Assembly: GCA_030156945.1 (NCBI GenBank)
Contig: JASGLT010000002.1
Span: 90,381-154,380, forward strand
DNA from: Thermococcaceae archaeon
GTDB lineage: Archaea; Methanobacteriota_B; Thermococci; Thermococcales; Thermococcaceae
Length of the DNA stretch: 64,000 nt
Reading direction: 5' to 3'
Below, one piece after another: positions 32,502 to 41,364 of the stretch. Position 1 is the stretch's first letter; each line of letters opens with the position of its first letter. Made by a program: the position numbers and the translations under genes. The notes beneath the pieces were generated by a model. That model was not told the origin of the DNA and made no database searches. It worked only from the letters and a program-made list of their open reading frames with translations.

Positions 32502-32909
32502 TTAAAGGGTTTCGACTAGGGCGGATTTTTCCATCAGGGCCTTCAGATTTTCTTTGTTGCATTTGGGGGGAGTTACTTCAACCAGGCCAGTTTTCAGAAG
32601 GAATTTGGAACACTGCTCGGGGGTTTCGAAACATATTAGGTAGTTTAAGCCCCTCTTTACTCCGTTCTTTTCAATTGCAACCTTAATCTGATTAGTGCCC
32701 GCCAGCCTCAGAAGTAGCTCACCTCCATAGGTTTTTGCATGATTGGTTCCGCGTTTGAAAGCTCTGATCGCTAAAAGGGCAGCGAAAATGACTTCTTCTA
32801 TGCATTCTGCCGTTACCAGTTGTACGTTTCCCCCTATTAGGGGAATCAATTTTTTTGGATCATCAACTAGGACGCTTTTAACTGTGAATTTCATGGATTC
32901 ACTCTTCAT
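32502..32909 (-). CDS. cgi121: KEOPS complex subunit Cgi121
   Basis: A 135-residue protein with the Cgi121 pattern: QLVTAECIEEVIFAALLAIRAF, GTNHAKTYGGELLLRLAGTNQIKVAIEKNG (quoted in parts) and the strand NYLICFE. In KEOPS, which makes N6-threonylcarbamoyladenosine in tRNA, Cgi121 binds the Bud32 kinase and recruits tRNA through its 3' CCA end. Other KEOPS genes are not in the window. The ATG at 32909 follows AGGGGATAAT; an internal ATG at 32894 is an alternative. Family assignment is by pattern only, so moderate certainty. Confidence 0.75.
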   Translation of the reverse strand: MKSESMKFTVKSVLVDDPKKLIPLIGGNVQLVTAECIEEVIFAALLAIRAFKRGTNHAKTYGGELLLRLAGTNQIKVAIEKNGVKRGLNYLICFETPEQCSKFLLKTGLVEVTPPKCNKENLKALMEKSALVETL

Positions 32910-33115
32910 ATTATCCCCTTTAACCTGTGATGCAGGAGTTGTTAAAAATACTTCCGGTGCACACTGGTGTGCATCGTAGTGTATTTTTGTTTTAAAGAGG
33001 ACTTTTTTAAAAAATTTTTGTGTTTGATATTATCTTGGTATTAATTCAGAGCCATAAAGTATTTAACTAATTAAATTAACCATACATTCAGCTACTCCAA
33101 CTTGGGTGGCAGGCG

Positions 33116-33307
33116 ATGAGCAAAATGAAAATCATCAGCGTTCAGCTTCCGCAGGGGCTCATAAATGCGATGGATCAGCTTGTTAAAAAGGGTATCTACC
33201 CCAACAGGAGCGAAGTCATCAGGGCAGCTATTCGAGAACTGCTCAGGAAAGAACTTTATCGGATTGAAACTGAAGAAAGCTCAACTCCTGATTATATACT
33301 CAAATAA
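33116..33307 (+). CDS. Ribbon-helix-helix (CopG-like) DNA-binding protein
   Basis: A 63-residue protein with a full RHH fold: the beta strand KIISVQLPQGLINAMDQLV, the turn GIYPNRSEVIRAAIREL, with the typical N-cap Asn-Arg-Ser-Glu before helix B. A short acidic tail follows. It dimerises and binds DNA through the strand in the family. It lies 63 bases upstream of ftsZ on the same strand, and its own promoter region (32910-33115) contains long A/T-rich tracts such as TTAATTAAATTAACC. Control of, or participation with, the ftsZ-parA genes is inferred from position. Confidence 0.87.
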   Translation: MSKMKIISVQLPQGLINAMDQLVKKGIYPNRSEVIRAAIRELLRKELYRIETEESSTPDYILK

Positions 33308-33370
33308 TCAACTCCGCTAAAATAAGCCGGTTAAACCAGGATAATCCCTTAACTGGTGGGGGTTGGGACA

Positions 33371-34615
33371 ATGGTGTTTAAGTTGTTTGAACAGGCAGGT
33401 ATAAACATCGATTGGGACGATGAGAAACCAAGAAAGGGCAAGTTTGACATTCCGGAGGGAGAGGACCTTGAGGATTTGATAAAGATAGCAATTGTGGGTG
33501 TCGGCGGTTCTGGAAACAACACAATAACAAGGCTTTATGAGCTCGGTGTTCAGGGGGCCGACCTAATAGCTATGAACACCGATGCGCAGCATCTCGCTCG
33601 TACTAAAGCACACAAAAAGCTTCTTCTGGGCAAAGAAATTACACACGGCAAGGGGTCCGGAGGTGACCCAGAGATCGGATATAAAGCTGCAGAGGCGAGT
33701 GCTCACGAAATAGCTGAGACCATAGGGGATGCTGACCTCGTCTTTATTACGGCCGGCATGGGAAACGGTACAGGAACCGGGGCGGCACCCGTTGTTGCAA
33801 AGACAGTGAAAGAAAGGGCCAGACATAACGGGAGGTTCAGGGAGCCACTCGTTGTAAGTGTGGTCACTTTTCCATTCCGCAACGAGGGAAAGATCAGGAT
33901 AGAGAAAGCAAAGGCAGGGATACAGGCCCTTCTCTACTACTCGGACACCGTGATAATAATTGAGAACGATAAACTACTTAAATTGGTGCCTAAACTCCCG
34001 ATAAACGCCGCTTTCAGATTCGCCGATGAAATAATCGCCAGAATGGTCAAGGGGCTCACGGAGACTATAAAGCTTCCGTCCATGGTCAACATAGACTTTG
34101 CTGATGTCTACAGCGTGATGCACAACGGAGGGGCGGCTTTGATCGGTATCGGCGAGAGCGACTCAAGCAACAGGGCAGTGGATGCCATTCAGAACGCCCT
34201 TGAGAACAAGATGCTTGACGTCGAGTACGCAAGTGGTGACAAGGCCCTCGTTCACTTCACGGTCGGACCTGACGTCAGTCTTGGGGAGATAAGTGCGGCC
34301 ATGGACATAATCTACGATAGGCTTGGTGAAAAGAGCGAAATCAAATGGGGTGCAAGGATTGACGAGGATATGGGCAAGGTTGTTAGGGCAATGGTGATAA
34401 TGACGGGAGTTAAATCACCAAACATTCTGGGAGGCAGTGAGGCTCTCCGCGTTGAGGGGGACTTTAAGTCCAACATAATAGTGCCGGGCGCTTACAACTT
34501 CAGCAGGGAGCCGGTAAGGGATGACAAGATATACTCTTTGATCTCGAGAAACAAGGAGAGGAAGCTATCGGCCAGAGAACTCAGGGCACTGGAAGACTTT
34601 CTTGATCTCTGCTGA
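33371..34615 (+). CDS. ftsZ: Cell division protein FtsZ
   Basis: Tubulin-family GTPase that forms the division ring. The 414-residue chain has an N-terminal extension rich in charged residues (~35 aa), then [17 protein letters not shown], the tubulin GTP signature as [13 protein letters not shown] (about residues 135-147), and the T7 synergy loop [11 protein letters not shown], which completes the partner's GTPase site. After the core, a short tail lacks an obvious bacterial-type C-terminal FtsA-binding peptide. The start is ATG 33371 with GGTGGGGGTTGGG upstream. The flanking RHH and parA genes make this a division/partition cluster. Confidence 0.95.
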   Translation: MVFKLFEQAGINIDWDDEKPRKGKFDIPEGEDLEDLIKIAIVGVGGSGNNTITRLYELGVQGADLIAMNTDAQHLARTKAHKKLLLGKEITHGKGSGGDPEIGYKAAEASAHEIAETIGDADLVFITAGMGNGTGTGAAPVVAKTVKERARHNGRFREPLVVSVVTFPFRNEGKIRIEKAKAGIQALLYYSDTVIIIENDKLLKLVPKLPINAAFRFADEIIARMVKGLTETIKLPSMVNIDFADVYSVMHNGGAALIGIGESDSSNRAVDAIQNALENKMLDVEYASGDKALVHFTVGPDVSLGEISAAMDIIYDRLGEKSEIKWGARIDEDMGKVVRAMVIMTGVKSPNILGGSEALRVEGDFKSNIIVPGAYNFSREPVRDDKIYSLISRNKERKLSARELRALEDFLDLC

Positions 34616-34655
34616 TTTCCTCTTCCTTTACTGATTTTCTTACCGGGTGGTTCTC

Positions 34656-35426
34656 ATGGCTGTAGTTATTAGCATAGCAAATCAAAAAGGGGGCGTCGGG
34701 AAAACTACACTTACGATGAACCTCGGGTTTGCCCTTGCATCCATGGGGAGGAAAGTTCTCTTGGTTGACATAGATCCTCAGTTCAACCTGACATTCAGTC
34801 TTATAGGCATGAAGGTGCTTGAATGCGGGGAGAACAACGTGGGAACTCTAATGATGAGGGAGAGCGATATCAGGGACACCCTGATCTCTGTCAGGGAGAA
34901 CCTTGACCTGATTCCCAGTCACTTAAACCTCTCGGCAAAGGAGATAGAGATAATCAACGCATACAACAGAGAGAGGCGGCTTGAGAAGGCTTTAATGCCG
35001 GTTCTACCCGACTACGACTATGTCTTAATAGATAATCCACCGAGCATGGGCGTTTTTCTTGTGAACTCTCTGACGGTTTCGGATTACGTCTTAATCCCCC
35101 TTGAGCTCAGTTATTTTGGCGTGATCGGCATGCAGCTCATGTTCAGCCTAATGAGGATGATAAGGGAAGAGACCAATGAAAATCTCAAGCTCCTTGGCCT
35201 CGTCCCGAACAAGTTCACCAGGCAGACAAAAGTTCCGAAGATGCGCCTCAAGGAGCTTAAAGAGGCATATCCAGACGCTCCTATACTGACAACGATTCCT
35301 AAAGCAATAGCGATTGAAAAGGCTCAGAGTGAGGGGAAGAGCATTTTTGAATTCGAGCCCAACGGTAGGGCTTCTCGCGCCTTCTTAAAGCTTGCCAGAG
35401 AGGTGGTTGAGATTGTCGAAGGATAA
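34656..35426 (+). CDS. parA: ParA/MinD-family ATPase
   Basis: A 256-residue deviant-Walker-A ATPase. The P-loop is NQKGGVGKTT (about residues 8-17) with both lysines, switch I is VDIDPQFNLT, and switch II is LIDNPPSMGVF, close to the ParA DxPP motif. No C-terminal amphipathic membrane-targeting helix of MinD type is obvious, favouring a nucleoid-binding ParA role in DNA segregation or positioning. The start is ATG 34656 after GGTGG. It follows ftsZ by 40 bases, and its end overlaps the small RHH-type gene by 14 bases, as in ParA-centromere-binder pairs. Confidence 0.9.
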   Translation: MAVVISIANQKGGVGKTTLTMNLGFALASMGRKVLLVDIDPQFNLTFSLIGMKVLECGENNVGTLMMRESDIRDTLISVRENLDLIPSHLNLSAKEIEIINAYNRERRLEKALMPVLPDYDYVLIDNPPSMGVFLVNSLTVSDYVLIPLELSYFGVIGMQLMFSLMRMIREETNENLKLLGLVPNKFTRQTKVPKMRLKELKEAYPDAPILTTIPKAIAIEKAQSEGKSIFEFEPNGRASRAFLKLAREVVEIVEG

Positions 35427-35739
35427 ACTCCCGAAGCTTTTTGATGGCTCGGTTGATGAGCTAACCCGCCCAACCAGGCAAAAGGTTCAGAAAAATAGGG
35501 CCCTCAAAGAGGAGAAGATGCAGAAGACCCTCTACATAACGAGGGACATGAATCGCAAGCTCATTGAGCTCTACGCTGAAGAGGGGAGGAGGCAGAGCAT
35601 CATCGTGGAGGATGCCGTAAACCTCTACTATTATCTGAAAAAAGCTATGGGTGAGAAAAAGTTTGGAGAGCTCATGAGTGCGGTTAAGAGGGAAGACCCC
35701 GAGTTTCTCAGGGAGTACCTCATCAAGTTGAGACTATAG
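35413..35739 (+). CDS. Small RHH-like partner of ParA (centromere-binder candidate)
   Basis: A 108-residue basic protein. Residues 1-38 are charged and probably flexible. Residues ~38-80 read as a ribbon-helix-helix: the strand KTLYITRDMNRKLIELYAEE, then GRRQSIIVEDAVNLYYYL. The remainder is helical. TTG 35413, preceded by AGAGGTGG, is the likely start and lies within the end of parA, giving translational coupling. ParA ATPases usually act with such a DNA-binding partner, which in many plasmids is an RHH protein (ParR/Omega type). The role here is inferred from this arrangement. Confidence 0.75.
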   Translation: MSKDKLPKLFDGSVDELTRPTRQKVQKNRALKEEKMQKTLYITRDMNRKLIELYAEEGRRQSIIVEDAVNLYYYLKKAMGEKKFGELMSAVKREDPEFLREYLIKLRL

Positions 35740-35740
35740 G

Positions 35741-36190
35741 TCACTCACAGAACGTCTCCACGATTTTCTCTATTATTTTGCTCGTTTTGGCCCTGTCGCT
35801 CTTGTAGAGGTAGGGTATCCGTATCACTTCCGCTTTTATCCCGTGCCTTCTAAGCTCTTCTTTCAGTCTTTCACAGCTGAAACCCTGGTCGGGGCCGATT
35901 GCTATCACGTCGGGGTTTATCTTCTTCACGAGTTTCATGTCTATCGTGCCTGGTGTCCCGATGTAGACCTCATCGACGTACCTTATTGCCTTCAGGAGTT
36001 CGGCCCTGTCTTCTGCTGAATTTATGGGCTCCCGTTTCTTATGCATCCTCACGGTCTCGTCGTGTGCAACTATAACAATCAGCTCGTCTCCAAGCTCCTT
36101 GGCCTGCTTCAAAAAGTGTATGTGGCCAACATGAAGTATGTCAAAGACTCCCCCAACCAGGACCCTGATTTTCTTCCGTTTTTCTTCCAT
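35741..36190 (-). CDS. ribL: FAD synthase, archaeal RibL type
   Basis: Adenylylates FMN to FAD. The 149-residue protein is a cytidylyltransferase-fold enzyme with [19 protein letters not shown] (HxGH motif at about residues 20-23), the strand [19 protein letters not shown] and the late helix region [11 protein letters not shown] in place of the usual ISSSxR. Glycerol-3-phosphate cytidylyltransferase is the closest alternative, but the length and archaeal setting favour RibL. It is the last gene of a tight operon (DUF4443, pyrF, PUA protein, ribL), lying 1 base after the PUA gene. Only 1 base separates its stop from that of the convergent RHH-like gene. Confidence 0.85.
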   Translation of the reverse strand: MEEKRKKIRVLVGGVFDILHVGHIHFLKQAKELGDELIVIVAHDETVRMHKKREPINSAEDRAELLKAIRYVDEVYIGTPGTIDMKLVKKINPDVIAIGPDQGFSCERLKEELRRHGIKAEVIRIPYLYKSDRAKTSKIIEKIVETFCE

Positions 36191-36191
36191 T

Positions 36192-36710
36192 TCATCCCAC
36201 CGTGACCTGCCAGATTTTATCCTTGGCGTGGTGAATGTTCTTCACGGCCTTTCCCTTGGGCTTCTCCTTCATTTTCCTGCCGTCCATGAGCGCTATCCCT
36301 ATCGCCAGGGGCCTTCCGTAGTTCTCCTCGACGACGAAGACGAAGTCACCTTCCTTGATGTTCTCGTCTGCGTCAACTATGCCAGCCGCCATGACGTCAG
36401 CCCCGTTTAGGATGTACGGGACTGCGCCCTCATCCACAACGACCCTCCTCGGCCACTTCCTAAGGTCTTCCTCGTTGGACAGCTCGTAGAGCGCTATGAC
36501 GAGGGGAAAGACCAGCTCCTTCCTTCTTATGAAGAAGGGCTTCCCGTTCACGAGGAGGATTTCGGTGGTCTTGTCGAACTCAGCTACCTCAACCCTGTCC
36601 TTCTTGTCCAGCATCTTCTTCGCTATCTCCTCGCCGAAGATCTCGCTCATCTCTCGGATTATCTCCTTTATCTCCTTCTTGCTGACCGGGTGCTTGACCT
36701 TTAGCTCCAT
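36192..36710 (-). CDS. PUA domain RNA-binding protein (DUF1947/MCTS1-like)
   Basis: A 172-residue protein with an N-terminal DUF1947-like domain (residues 1-75, including [20 protein letters not shown]) and a C-terminal PUA domain (about residues 90-165) with [22 protein letters not shown] and [18 protein letters not shown]. The arrangement is that of the archaeal relatives of eukaryotic MCT-1/Tma20, which bind the initiation complex. A translation-associated role is inferred from the family. The start overlaps the pyrF stop (TGATG), giving coupling. Confidence 0.87.
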   Translation of the reverse strand: MELKVKHPVSKKEIKEIIREMSEIFGEEIAKKMLDKKDRVEVAEFDKTTEILLVNGKPFFIRRKELVFPLVIALYELSNEEDLRKWPRRVVVDEGAVPYILNGADVMAAGIVDADENIKEGDFVFVVEENYGRPLAIGIALMDGRKMKEKPKGKAVKNIHHAKDKIWQVTVG

Positions 36711-37351
36711 CAGACCACCTCCGAAATCTCTTCGTGGAGCCTCCTCGCGGCCTCGCGCGGGTTATCACTACCATAGATAGAGCGCCCAACTATCACATAG
36801 TCCGCTCCGGCCTTAACAGCGTCCCTTGCCTTTCCGCCCTGTGCACCCACCCCAGGGGTCAGAATCTTTATCCCTTCATCGAGCTTTGAGCGTATGTACG
36901 AGACGCGCTCGGGCCTGGTCGCAGGGGCTATTACTCCAAATGGCTCCAGCTCGTTTGCAAGTTCAATCAATCTGTCCACAACGGGCTGGATGAACTCTTT
37001 GGCTCCGGGATGACTCATCTCGACAACGATGATCGTTTTTCCAAGCCCCATAACGGCCTCAACACTGTCCCTGCCTACGAAGCCGTGGGCAATTATGTAG
37101 TCCGCTCCTGCCTCGAAGACCTTACTCGCTATCAGCCTGTTCGTGTTCGGTATATCGGCCAGCTTGAGGTCGGCTATTATTGGAAGCCCCGTGACCTGCT
37201 TGAGCTCGGTGATTATTCTCAATCCAGAACCGATGATGAGAGGCCAGTTTACCTTAATTGCCCAGAGATAATCTGCTGTGCATTCTGCTATTTCGAGGGC
37301 TTTCACCCTATCGTAAACGTCGAGCGCCAGGACGAGCCTGCTCTTCCTCAT
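36710..37351 (-). CDS. pyrF: Orotidine 5'-phosphate decarboxylase
   Basis: Decarboxylates OMP to UMP, the last step of pyrimidine synthesis. The 213-residue TIM barrel has the strand LVLALDVYDR, the AIKVNWPLII segment, the catalytic DLKLADIPNT (Lys-Asp array at about residues 61-70) and the phosphate-binding end TPGVGAQGG and GADYVIVGRSIY. The ATG at 37351 follows GTGAGGTGAGG. It sits second in the operon, 4 bases after the DUF4443 gene and overlapping the PUA gene by one base. Confidence 0.96.
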   Translation of the reverse strand: MRKSRLVLALDVYDRVKALEIAECTADYLWAIKVNWPLIIGSGLRIITELKQVTGLPIIADLKLADIPNTNRLIASKVFEAGADYIIAHGFVGRDSVEAVMGLGKTIIVVEMSHPGAKEFIQPVVDRLIELANELEPFGVIAPATRPERVSYIRSKLDEGIKILTPGVGAQGGKARDAVKAGADYVIVGRSIYGSDNPREAARRLHEEISEVV

Positions 37352-37355
37352 CTCC

Positions 37356-37958
37356 TCACCTCACGAGGGACTTGAGCTCCTCTGGAATTTCATTTTCCTT
37401 GAGGGTTATGGCCACATGGTATGCACTTTTCATGGCGTCCGAGGGGTTTTCAGCCCATGTCACCACTATCAAGTCTCCGTCGGAGAATTCCAGGGTTCCT
37501 TCGATGTTCCTTGCCAGTTCTCCCATAGTGTCCTTTAAAGGCCTCCCATCCTCGGGAAAGACCGGCTCACCCTCCTTTACGGTCAGTATCATTGCACCCC
37601 GTGCGAAAAATCTTATGGCCTCGTCCCTCAGCTCGATGCTCTTGAACTGAGGCGGGTTCTTGACCACTATGGCATATGCAGGCATCCCCTCAACTTTTCC
37701 AACGAATTGCACCTCTGAGAAGAGTTTCTTAAGCTCCTCAAGGATCTTTTTTCCTCTTCTACTTAGAAAGTGCCCTCTTTGAGCTGCCTCTATGGCACCT
37801 ATCCAGTCGAGCTTTTTCAGAAGAGTCCTGACGCTTCCTTCCCCTATATCGAGGATTTCTGATATCGTTTTTCTACCAACGGGACCTTTAAGCAGAAAAA
37901 CTGTCGCTATAACATCTTCAAGCGTGAATTCCGGATAAGCACCCCTCTTCCAGCTCAT
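37356..37958 (-). CDS. DUF4443 protein with N-terminal helix-turn-helix
   Basis: A 200-residue protein. The N-terminal ~75 residues are a winged HTH (GPVGRKTISEILDIGEGSVR, LLKKLDWIGAIEA, GHFLSRRGKKILEEL), and the rest is a mixed alpha/beta domain with EGMPAYAIVV and LRDEAIRFFARGAMIL, in keeping with archaeal DUF4443. It is the first gene of the operon with pyrF, so it may regulate pyrimidine or flavin genes, but no ligand or operator is seen. It starts 64 bases from the end of ino1 on the same strand; whether the two are cotranscribed is unclear. Confidence 0.75.
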   Translation of the reverse strand: MSWKRGAYPEFTLEDVIATVFLLKGPVGRKTISEILDIGEGSVRTLLKKLDWIGAIEAAQRGHFLSRRGKKILEELKKLFSEVQFVGKVEGMPAYAIVVKNPPQFKSIELRDEAIRFFARGAMILTVKEGEPVFPEDGRPLKDTMGELARNIEGTLEFSDGDLIVVTWAENPSDAMKSAYHVAITLKENEIPEELKSLVR

Positions 37959-38021
37959 TGCATTCCCTCCAGAAGAAGTAGGAAAAGGTGTTAAAAAAGT
38001 TGCCGAAGGGGAGAAAAGTCG

Positions 38022-39170
38022 TCAGAGCCACCTGGGCTTCAGCCCGGCCCACATCCTCATCTTCTCGTGGGCGATTATCCTCGGTATGTTCCTGGCCTCC
38101 TTCGGTCCGGGGTTCTTCATGTAGAAGGCGTTGACCTCGTAGACAGTTCCGAACTCCTTCTTCTCGATGGCTATCTTTCCGAGCCTGGCGAGGTCTACGA
38201 GCAAGCCGGCGAGAGCCGGGCTGTCGTTTATCCTGCCGGTGATGACAAGCTCGTCGTGGGCGCCGTTGAAGCTGACGTACTCGATGTGCATGGCGATGAA
38301 CTTCTTGTCGCCGAGCGGTTCGAGGAAGCCGGTCGGCTTGATGTAGTGAGGAGCGTCGTAACCGAGCAGATCCTCAACGACCGAGCTCTTGGTGAACTCC
38401 TTGCTCCTGTTCCTCTCCTTGTCAGTCAGGGCAAGGAAGTCCTGGTTGCCGCCGATGTTGAACTGGGCTATATCGAGGACGTAGCGGTTCCTCTGGGCGA
38501 GGTGGCTGAGAACATCAGCGGTGAGCGGGGTGGCACCGGTGGCACCGTCGTCACCGAAGATAACGAGGTTGCTCTCCTTTGCCAGCTCAACGAAGACCGG
38601 GTCGTTCGCTATGAGAGTCGGAATGGCGTTGACAAAGGCCGCTCCTCCGGCTTCCTTGGCGTACTTGGCGGCGGCGTAGGCGTAGAACTGGGTTGCTGTG
38701 AGCCTCTCCTTGTTGTTTTCCTCGATGGCCTTCTCAAGCTCTTCCTTGCTCTCGAACGGGACGAAGGCCTCGGTGGTGCAGACGTTCACGAAGACGTCGG
38801 GCTTAAGCTCCTTCCACTCGTTAACGAGGTGATCAACGGCCTCTTTGAGCGTCATCTCGTCATCGAGGCCAGTGGGCGTGAGTGGAAGGTTCCTGAGGCT
38901 TCCGAGGTGGACTCCTTTCCTTATGGTCAGCCCTTTAAGGCTCTCTGGGGCCTGCGGGTCGTAGCTCTTAACGACCTCGTAGAGGTCCTTTCCAACCTTT
39001 GCGGCATCAACATCGTAAGAACCGACTATTTCAATGTCCTTTATCTTAATCGGGAGCTCGTCTGTCAGAGGAACGCCGTAAGGCTCCATCTTTCCGGCTT
39101 TTATCTTTTCAAGCCCGCTTGCGAAGATGCTGGCAACGTACCCCTGTCCGAGTATGACAACCCTCACCAT
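38022..39170 (-). CDS. ino1: myo-Inositol-1-phosphate synthase
   Basis: Converts glucose 6-phosphate to L-myo-inositol 1-phosphate using NAD, the entry to di-myo-inositol phosphate (DIP), the stress solute of hyperthermophiles. The 382-residue archaeal-type enzyme has the NAD loop ILGQGYVASIFASGL (about residues 6-20), FVNVCTTEAFVPF, the substrate region FGDDGATGATPLTADVL, and FNIGGNQDFLAL. The ATG at 39170 has GGAGGTGAAAGAAG upstream. It lies 42 bases after the IPCT-DIPPS gene, the next DIP pathway enzyme, on the same strand. An 18-base palindrome in the gap suggests independent control. Confidence 0.95.
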   Translation of the reverse strand: MVRVVILGQGYVASIFASGLEKIKAGKMEPYGVPLTDELPIKIKDIEIVGSYDVDAAKVGKDLYEVVKSYDPQAPESLKGLTIRKGVHLGSLRNLPLTPTGLDDEMTLKEAVDHLVNEWKELKPDVFVNVCTTEAFVPFESKEELEKAIEENNKERLTATQFYAYAAAKYAKEAGGAAFVNAIPTLIANDPVFVELAKESNLVIFGDDGATGATPLTADVLSHLAQRNRYVLDIAQFNIGGNQDFLALTDKERNRSKEFTKSSVVEDLLGYDAPHYIKPTGFLEPLGDKKFIAMHIEYVSFNGAHDELVITGRINDSPALAGLLVDLARLGKIAIEKKEFGTVYEVNAFYMKNPGPKEARNIPRIIAHEKMRMWAGLKPRWL

Positions 39171-39191
39171 CTTCTTTCACCTCCTTTGGTG

Positions 39192-39209
39192 CTGTAAGAT
39201 ATTTTACAG
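39192..39209. promoter_or_regulatory. Palindrome upstream of ino1
   Basis: CTGTAA-GATATT-TTACAG is an exact 6-6-6 inverted repeat, and the inner ATAT extends the symmetry. It lies 22 bases before the ino1 start codon, between ino1 and the stop of IPCT-DIPPS. It does not fit the Phr heat-shock consensus. It could be the operator for the DIP genes; the regulator is unknown. Confidence 0.5.
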
Positions 39210-39212
39210 TAG

Positions 39213-40511
39213 TTAAATAGTTTTCGGAGGCAAAACTTTCTCGGCGACGAAATAGAGTGTTAGGACAACCCGGACGTTTGTCAGTACTGCAAGGGTAATG
39301 AAGAGAGCCTTTATCGAGGCCGCAATCGGGTACAATAGGAAGAGCATCGTCAGGAAAGTTCTCTCGTCCCTCTTTCCGGGAAGTTTTCTTAGGACTGGCA
39401 CCTCTTTGTAGGCGTCCCTGCAGAAGGCTCCCTTGAACCTCTCCGTTGAATAGCTGACCATCACCGAGCCGAGGAGAGCAAGGAGTGCCACAAAGTACCA
39501 GAATGGTTCCCCGAGCGTCGCGTAGGCCAGCAGTGCCAGGAAGCTCCCGTCAACGTAGCGGTCGAGTATGGAATCCACATAACCGCCGAACTTGCTTGAC
39601 CTTAACTGCGCCCTCGCAAGCTCGCCGTCAACGCCGTCGAGGATTGAGCTTAGCTGGTAGAGTATTCCCGCCAGCGGAAGGCTCACCAGTGTCGTTAGCG
39701 CCGAGATAATGCCGAGCAGGAACGTTACGACCGTCATCTGGTTCGGTGTAACTTTCTCTACCAGCAGTTCACTGACCCTCGTTGAAATCCTCCTGTTCAG
39801 GTGTCTGCTGACGAACCCGTCTCCCGTTCCCTTTACTGCGGTTTTGACGAGCATTCTCCTCGCCCTTCTGATGTCTTGTGGGGTATCGACATCTATCCAT
39901 CCAAGGCCGTCAACGAAGGTCACTGGAACCTTTGCCCGTTCCATAACATCGCTCAGGGAGTAGTCGCCGTTCTTCTCGCTTTCGAGGACTTCTGTAACTT
40001 TGAAAATCCCTTCATCGAGTATGAAGAACCCAGTATCAATGGCATCCCATTCCTTGAGCCCTTTCCCGATTTTCCAGACCTTTCCGTCCTTTACCTGGAC
40101 TTTCGTTGCCTCCTCAATATAAACCCATCTTGGCCCCCTGTCCGCTATTAGTCCTCGCCCTCTTACCGCCCTCTCGATGAAGTCCCTGGAATAGACATGG
40201 TCGCTCATTGTCAGTACGAACTTCCCTGAGACTTTCTCCCTGGCAAGGTGAAGGGAATGCCCGTTGCCTTTCTTCGGCTCGGGGTTTATTATGATTTCAG
40301 CGTCAAAGTCGTGACTCTCTATGAACTCCTGGTAAAGAGGGGCGTACCTCTCGTTGGTGACCACAACGAACTTTTTAACACCGTTTTCCTGGAGCAGCCT
40401 CATCGTCCTGTACAGAATCTCCCTTCCGGCTACTCTGACAAGTCCCTTGGGCTTTCTACCCATCCTTGTCCCGAGGCCAGCCGCTAGGATCACTGCCGTC
40501 TCTGGAACCAT
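39213..40511 (-). CDS. Bifunctional inositol-1-P cytidylyltransferase / DIPP synthase
   Basis: Makes CDP-inositol and then joins it to inositol 1-phosphate, giving the phosphorylated DIP precursor. The 432 residues contain an N-terminal nucleotidyltransferase (VILAAGLGTRMGRKPKGLVR, about residues 6-25) and a C-terminal membrane CDP-alcohol phosphotransferase. The latter's signature D-x2-DG-x2-AR-x8-G-x3-D-x3-D is seen as DGVDGELARAQL, then GGYVDSILDRYVD, with about five hydrophobic segments. This fusion is diagnostic of the Thermococcales/Archaeoglobus IPCT-DIPPS. The start is ATG 40511, after GGTGATGGCC; ATG 40541 would extend it through that site. It precedes ino1 in the same orientation. 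Confidence 0.93.
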   Translation of the reverse strand: MVPETAVILAAGLGTRMGRKPKGLVRVAGREILYRTMRLLQENGVKKFVVVTNERYAPLYQEFIESHDFDAEIIINPEPKKGNGHSLHLAREKVSGKFVLTMSDHVYSRDFIERAVRGRGLIADRGPRWVYIEEATKVQVKDGKVWKIGKGLKEWDAIDTGFFILDEGIFKVTEVLESEKNGDYSLSDVMERAKVPVTFVDGLGWIDVDTPQDIRRARRMLVKTAVKGTGDGFVSRHLNRRISTRVSELLVEKVTPNQMTVVTFLLGIISALTTLVSLPLAGILYQLSSILDGVDGELARAQLRSSKFGGYVDSILDRYVDGSFLALLAYATLGEPFWYFVALLALLGSVMVSYSTERFKGAFCRDAYKEVPVLRKLPGKRDERTFLTMLFLLYPIAASIKALFITLAVLTNVRVVLTLYFVAEKVLPPKTI

Positions 40512-40613
40512 GGCCATCACCTTTTTAACGGCACGCTCCAAGAGCCGTCAGAAGGACTCAAACGCTCGAGATTAAATTAACCCATAGTATTTAAAAATTT
40601 TCGGGTGAGCAAA

Positions 40614-41300
40614 ATGCGCGTTGCGGTCCTCTACTCAGGCGGGAAAGACTCGAACTACGCCCTCTACTGGGCGCTGAAGAAGGGTTTTGAGGTGAAGTAC
40701 CTCGTGTCGATGGTAAGCGAGAGCGACGAGAGCTACATGTACCATGTCCCAAACATACACCTCACCGAGCTTCAGGCCAGGGCAATAGGGATTCCCATCG
40801 TCAAGGGCTTCACCTCCGGAGAGAAGGAGAAGGAAGTCGAGGACATGAAGACCGTCCTTGAGGGGCTGAAGATTGATGGAGTCGTTGCCGGCGCTTTGGC
40901 GAGCGAGTACCAGAAGCAGAGAGTAGATAGTGTCGCCAAAGAGCTTGGAATAGAGAGCTTCGCCCCAGCCTGGCACAGGGATCCAGTTGATTACATGAAG
41001 GAGATTATAAGCATTTTCGACGTGGTTATTGTCGGAACCGCCGCCTACGGCCTGGACAAGAGCTGGCTCGGCAGGAGGATAGACGAGGAGGCCCTGGAAG
41101 AGCTGATAAAGCTCAACGAAAAGTACAGGGTTCACGTTGCTGGGGAAGGCGGTGAGTTTGAGACCTTCGTAAGGGATGCACCCTTCTTCAGGGCGAGGGT
41201 TGTCTTCGACGAGGTCGAGAAAAAGTGGGAGGAGTGCAGCTATTCGGGAGTTCTGGAGGTAAGGAGTGCACACTTAGAGCCGAAAGGCAGTTCTTGGTAG
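40614..41300 (+). CDS. dph6: Diphthine-ammonia ligase (Dph6-type ATP pyrophosphatase)
   Basis: Catalyses the last step of diphthamide synthesis on elongation factor 2, using ATP and ammonia. The 228-residue PP-loop enzyme has [13 protein letters not shown] (about residues 5-17), the ISMV-like [12 protein letters not shown] segment, the [17 protein letters not shown] helix and [16 protein letters not shown] near the C-terminus, all typical of the TIGR00289/Dph6 group. GGTGAG lies four bases before ATG 40614; GTG 40605 overlaps that site. It is divergent from the IPCT-DIPPS gene with a 102-base gap and has its own A/T-rich promoter (TATTTAAAAA). Confidence 0.88.
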   Translation: MRVAVLYSGGKDSNYALYWALKKGFEVKYLVSMVSESDESYMYHVPNIHLTELQARAIGIPIVKGFTSGEKEKEVEDMKTVLEGLKIDGVVAGALASEYQKQRVDSVAKELGIESFAPAWHRDPVDYMKEIISIFDVVIVGTAAYGLDKSWLGRRIDEEALEELIKLNEKYRVHVAGEGGEFETFVRDAPFFRARVVFDEVEKKWEECSYSGVLEVRSAHLEPKGSSW

Positions 41301-41364
41301 TACCGTTGCTAATTCATGAAAATATTTATAATCTTCTTCCCCTTTTTACGTTGGGTGGTTGTTT

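Noticed and set aside
31506..32519. 337-codon plus-strand frame opposite the aminotransferase
   Set aside because: Fully antisense to an enzyme with all its catalytic blocks intact.
38067..39197. 376-codon plus-strand frame opposite ino1
   Set aside because: Antisense shadow of myo-inositol-1-phosphate synthase; composition is Val/Leu/Glu-rich with no motifs.
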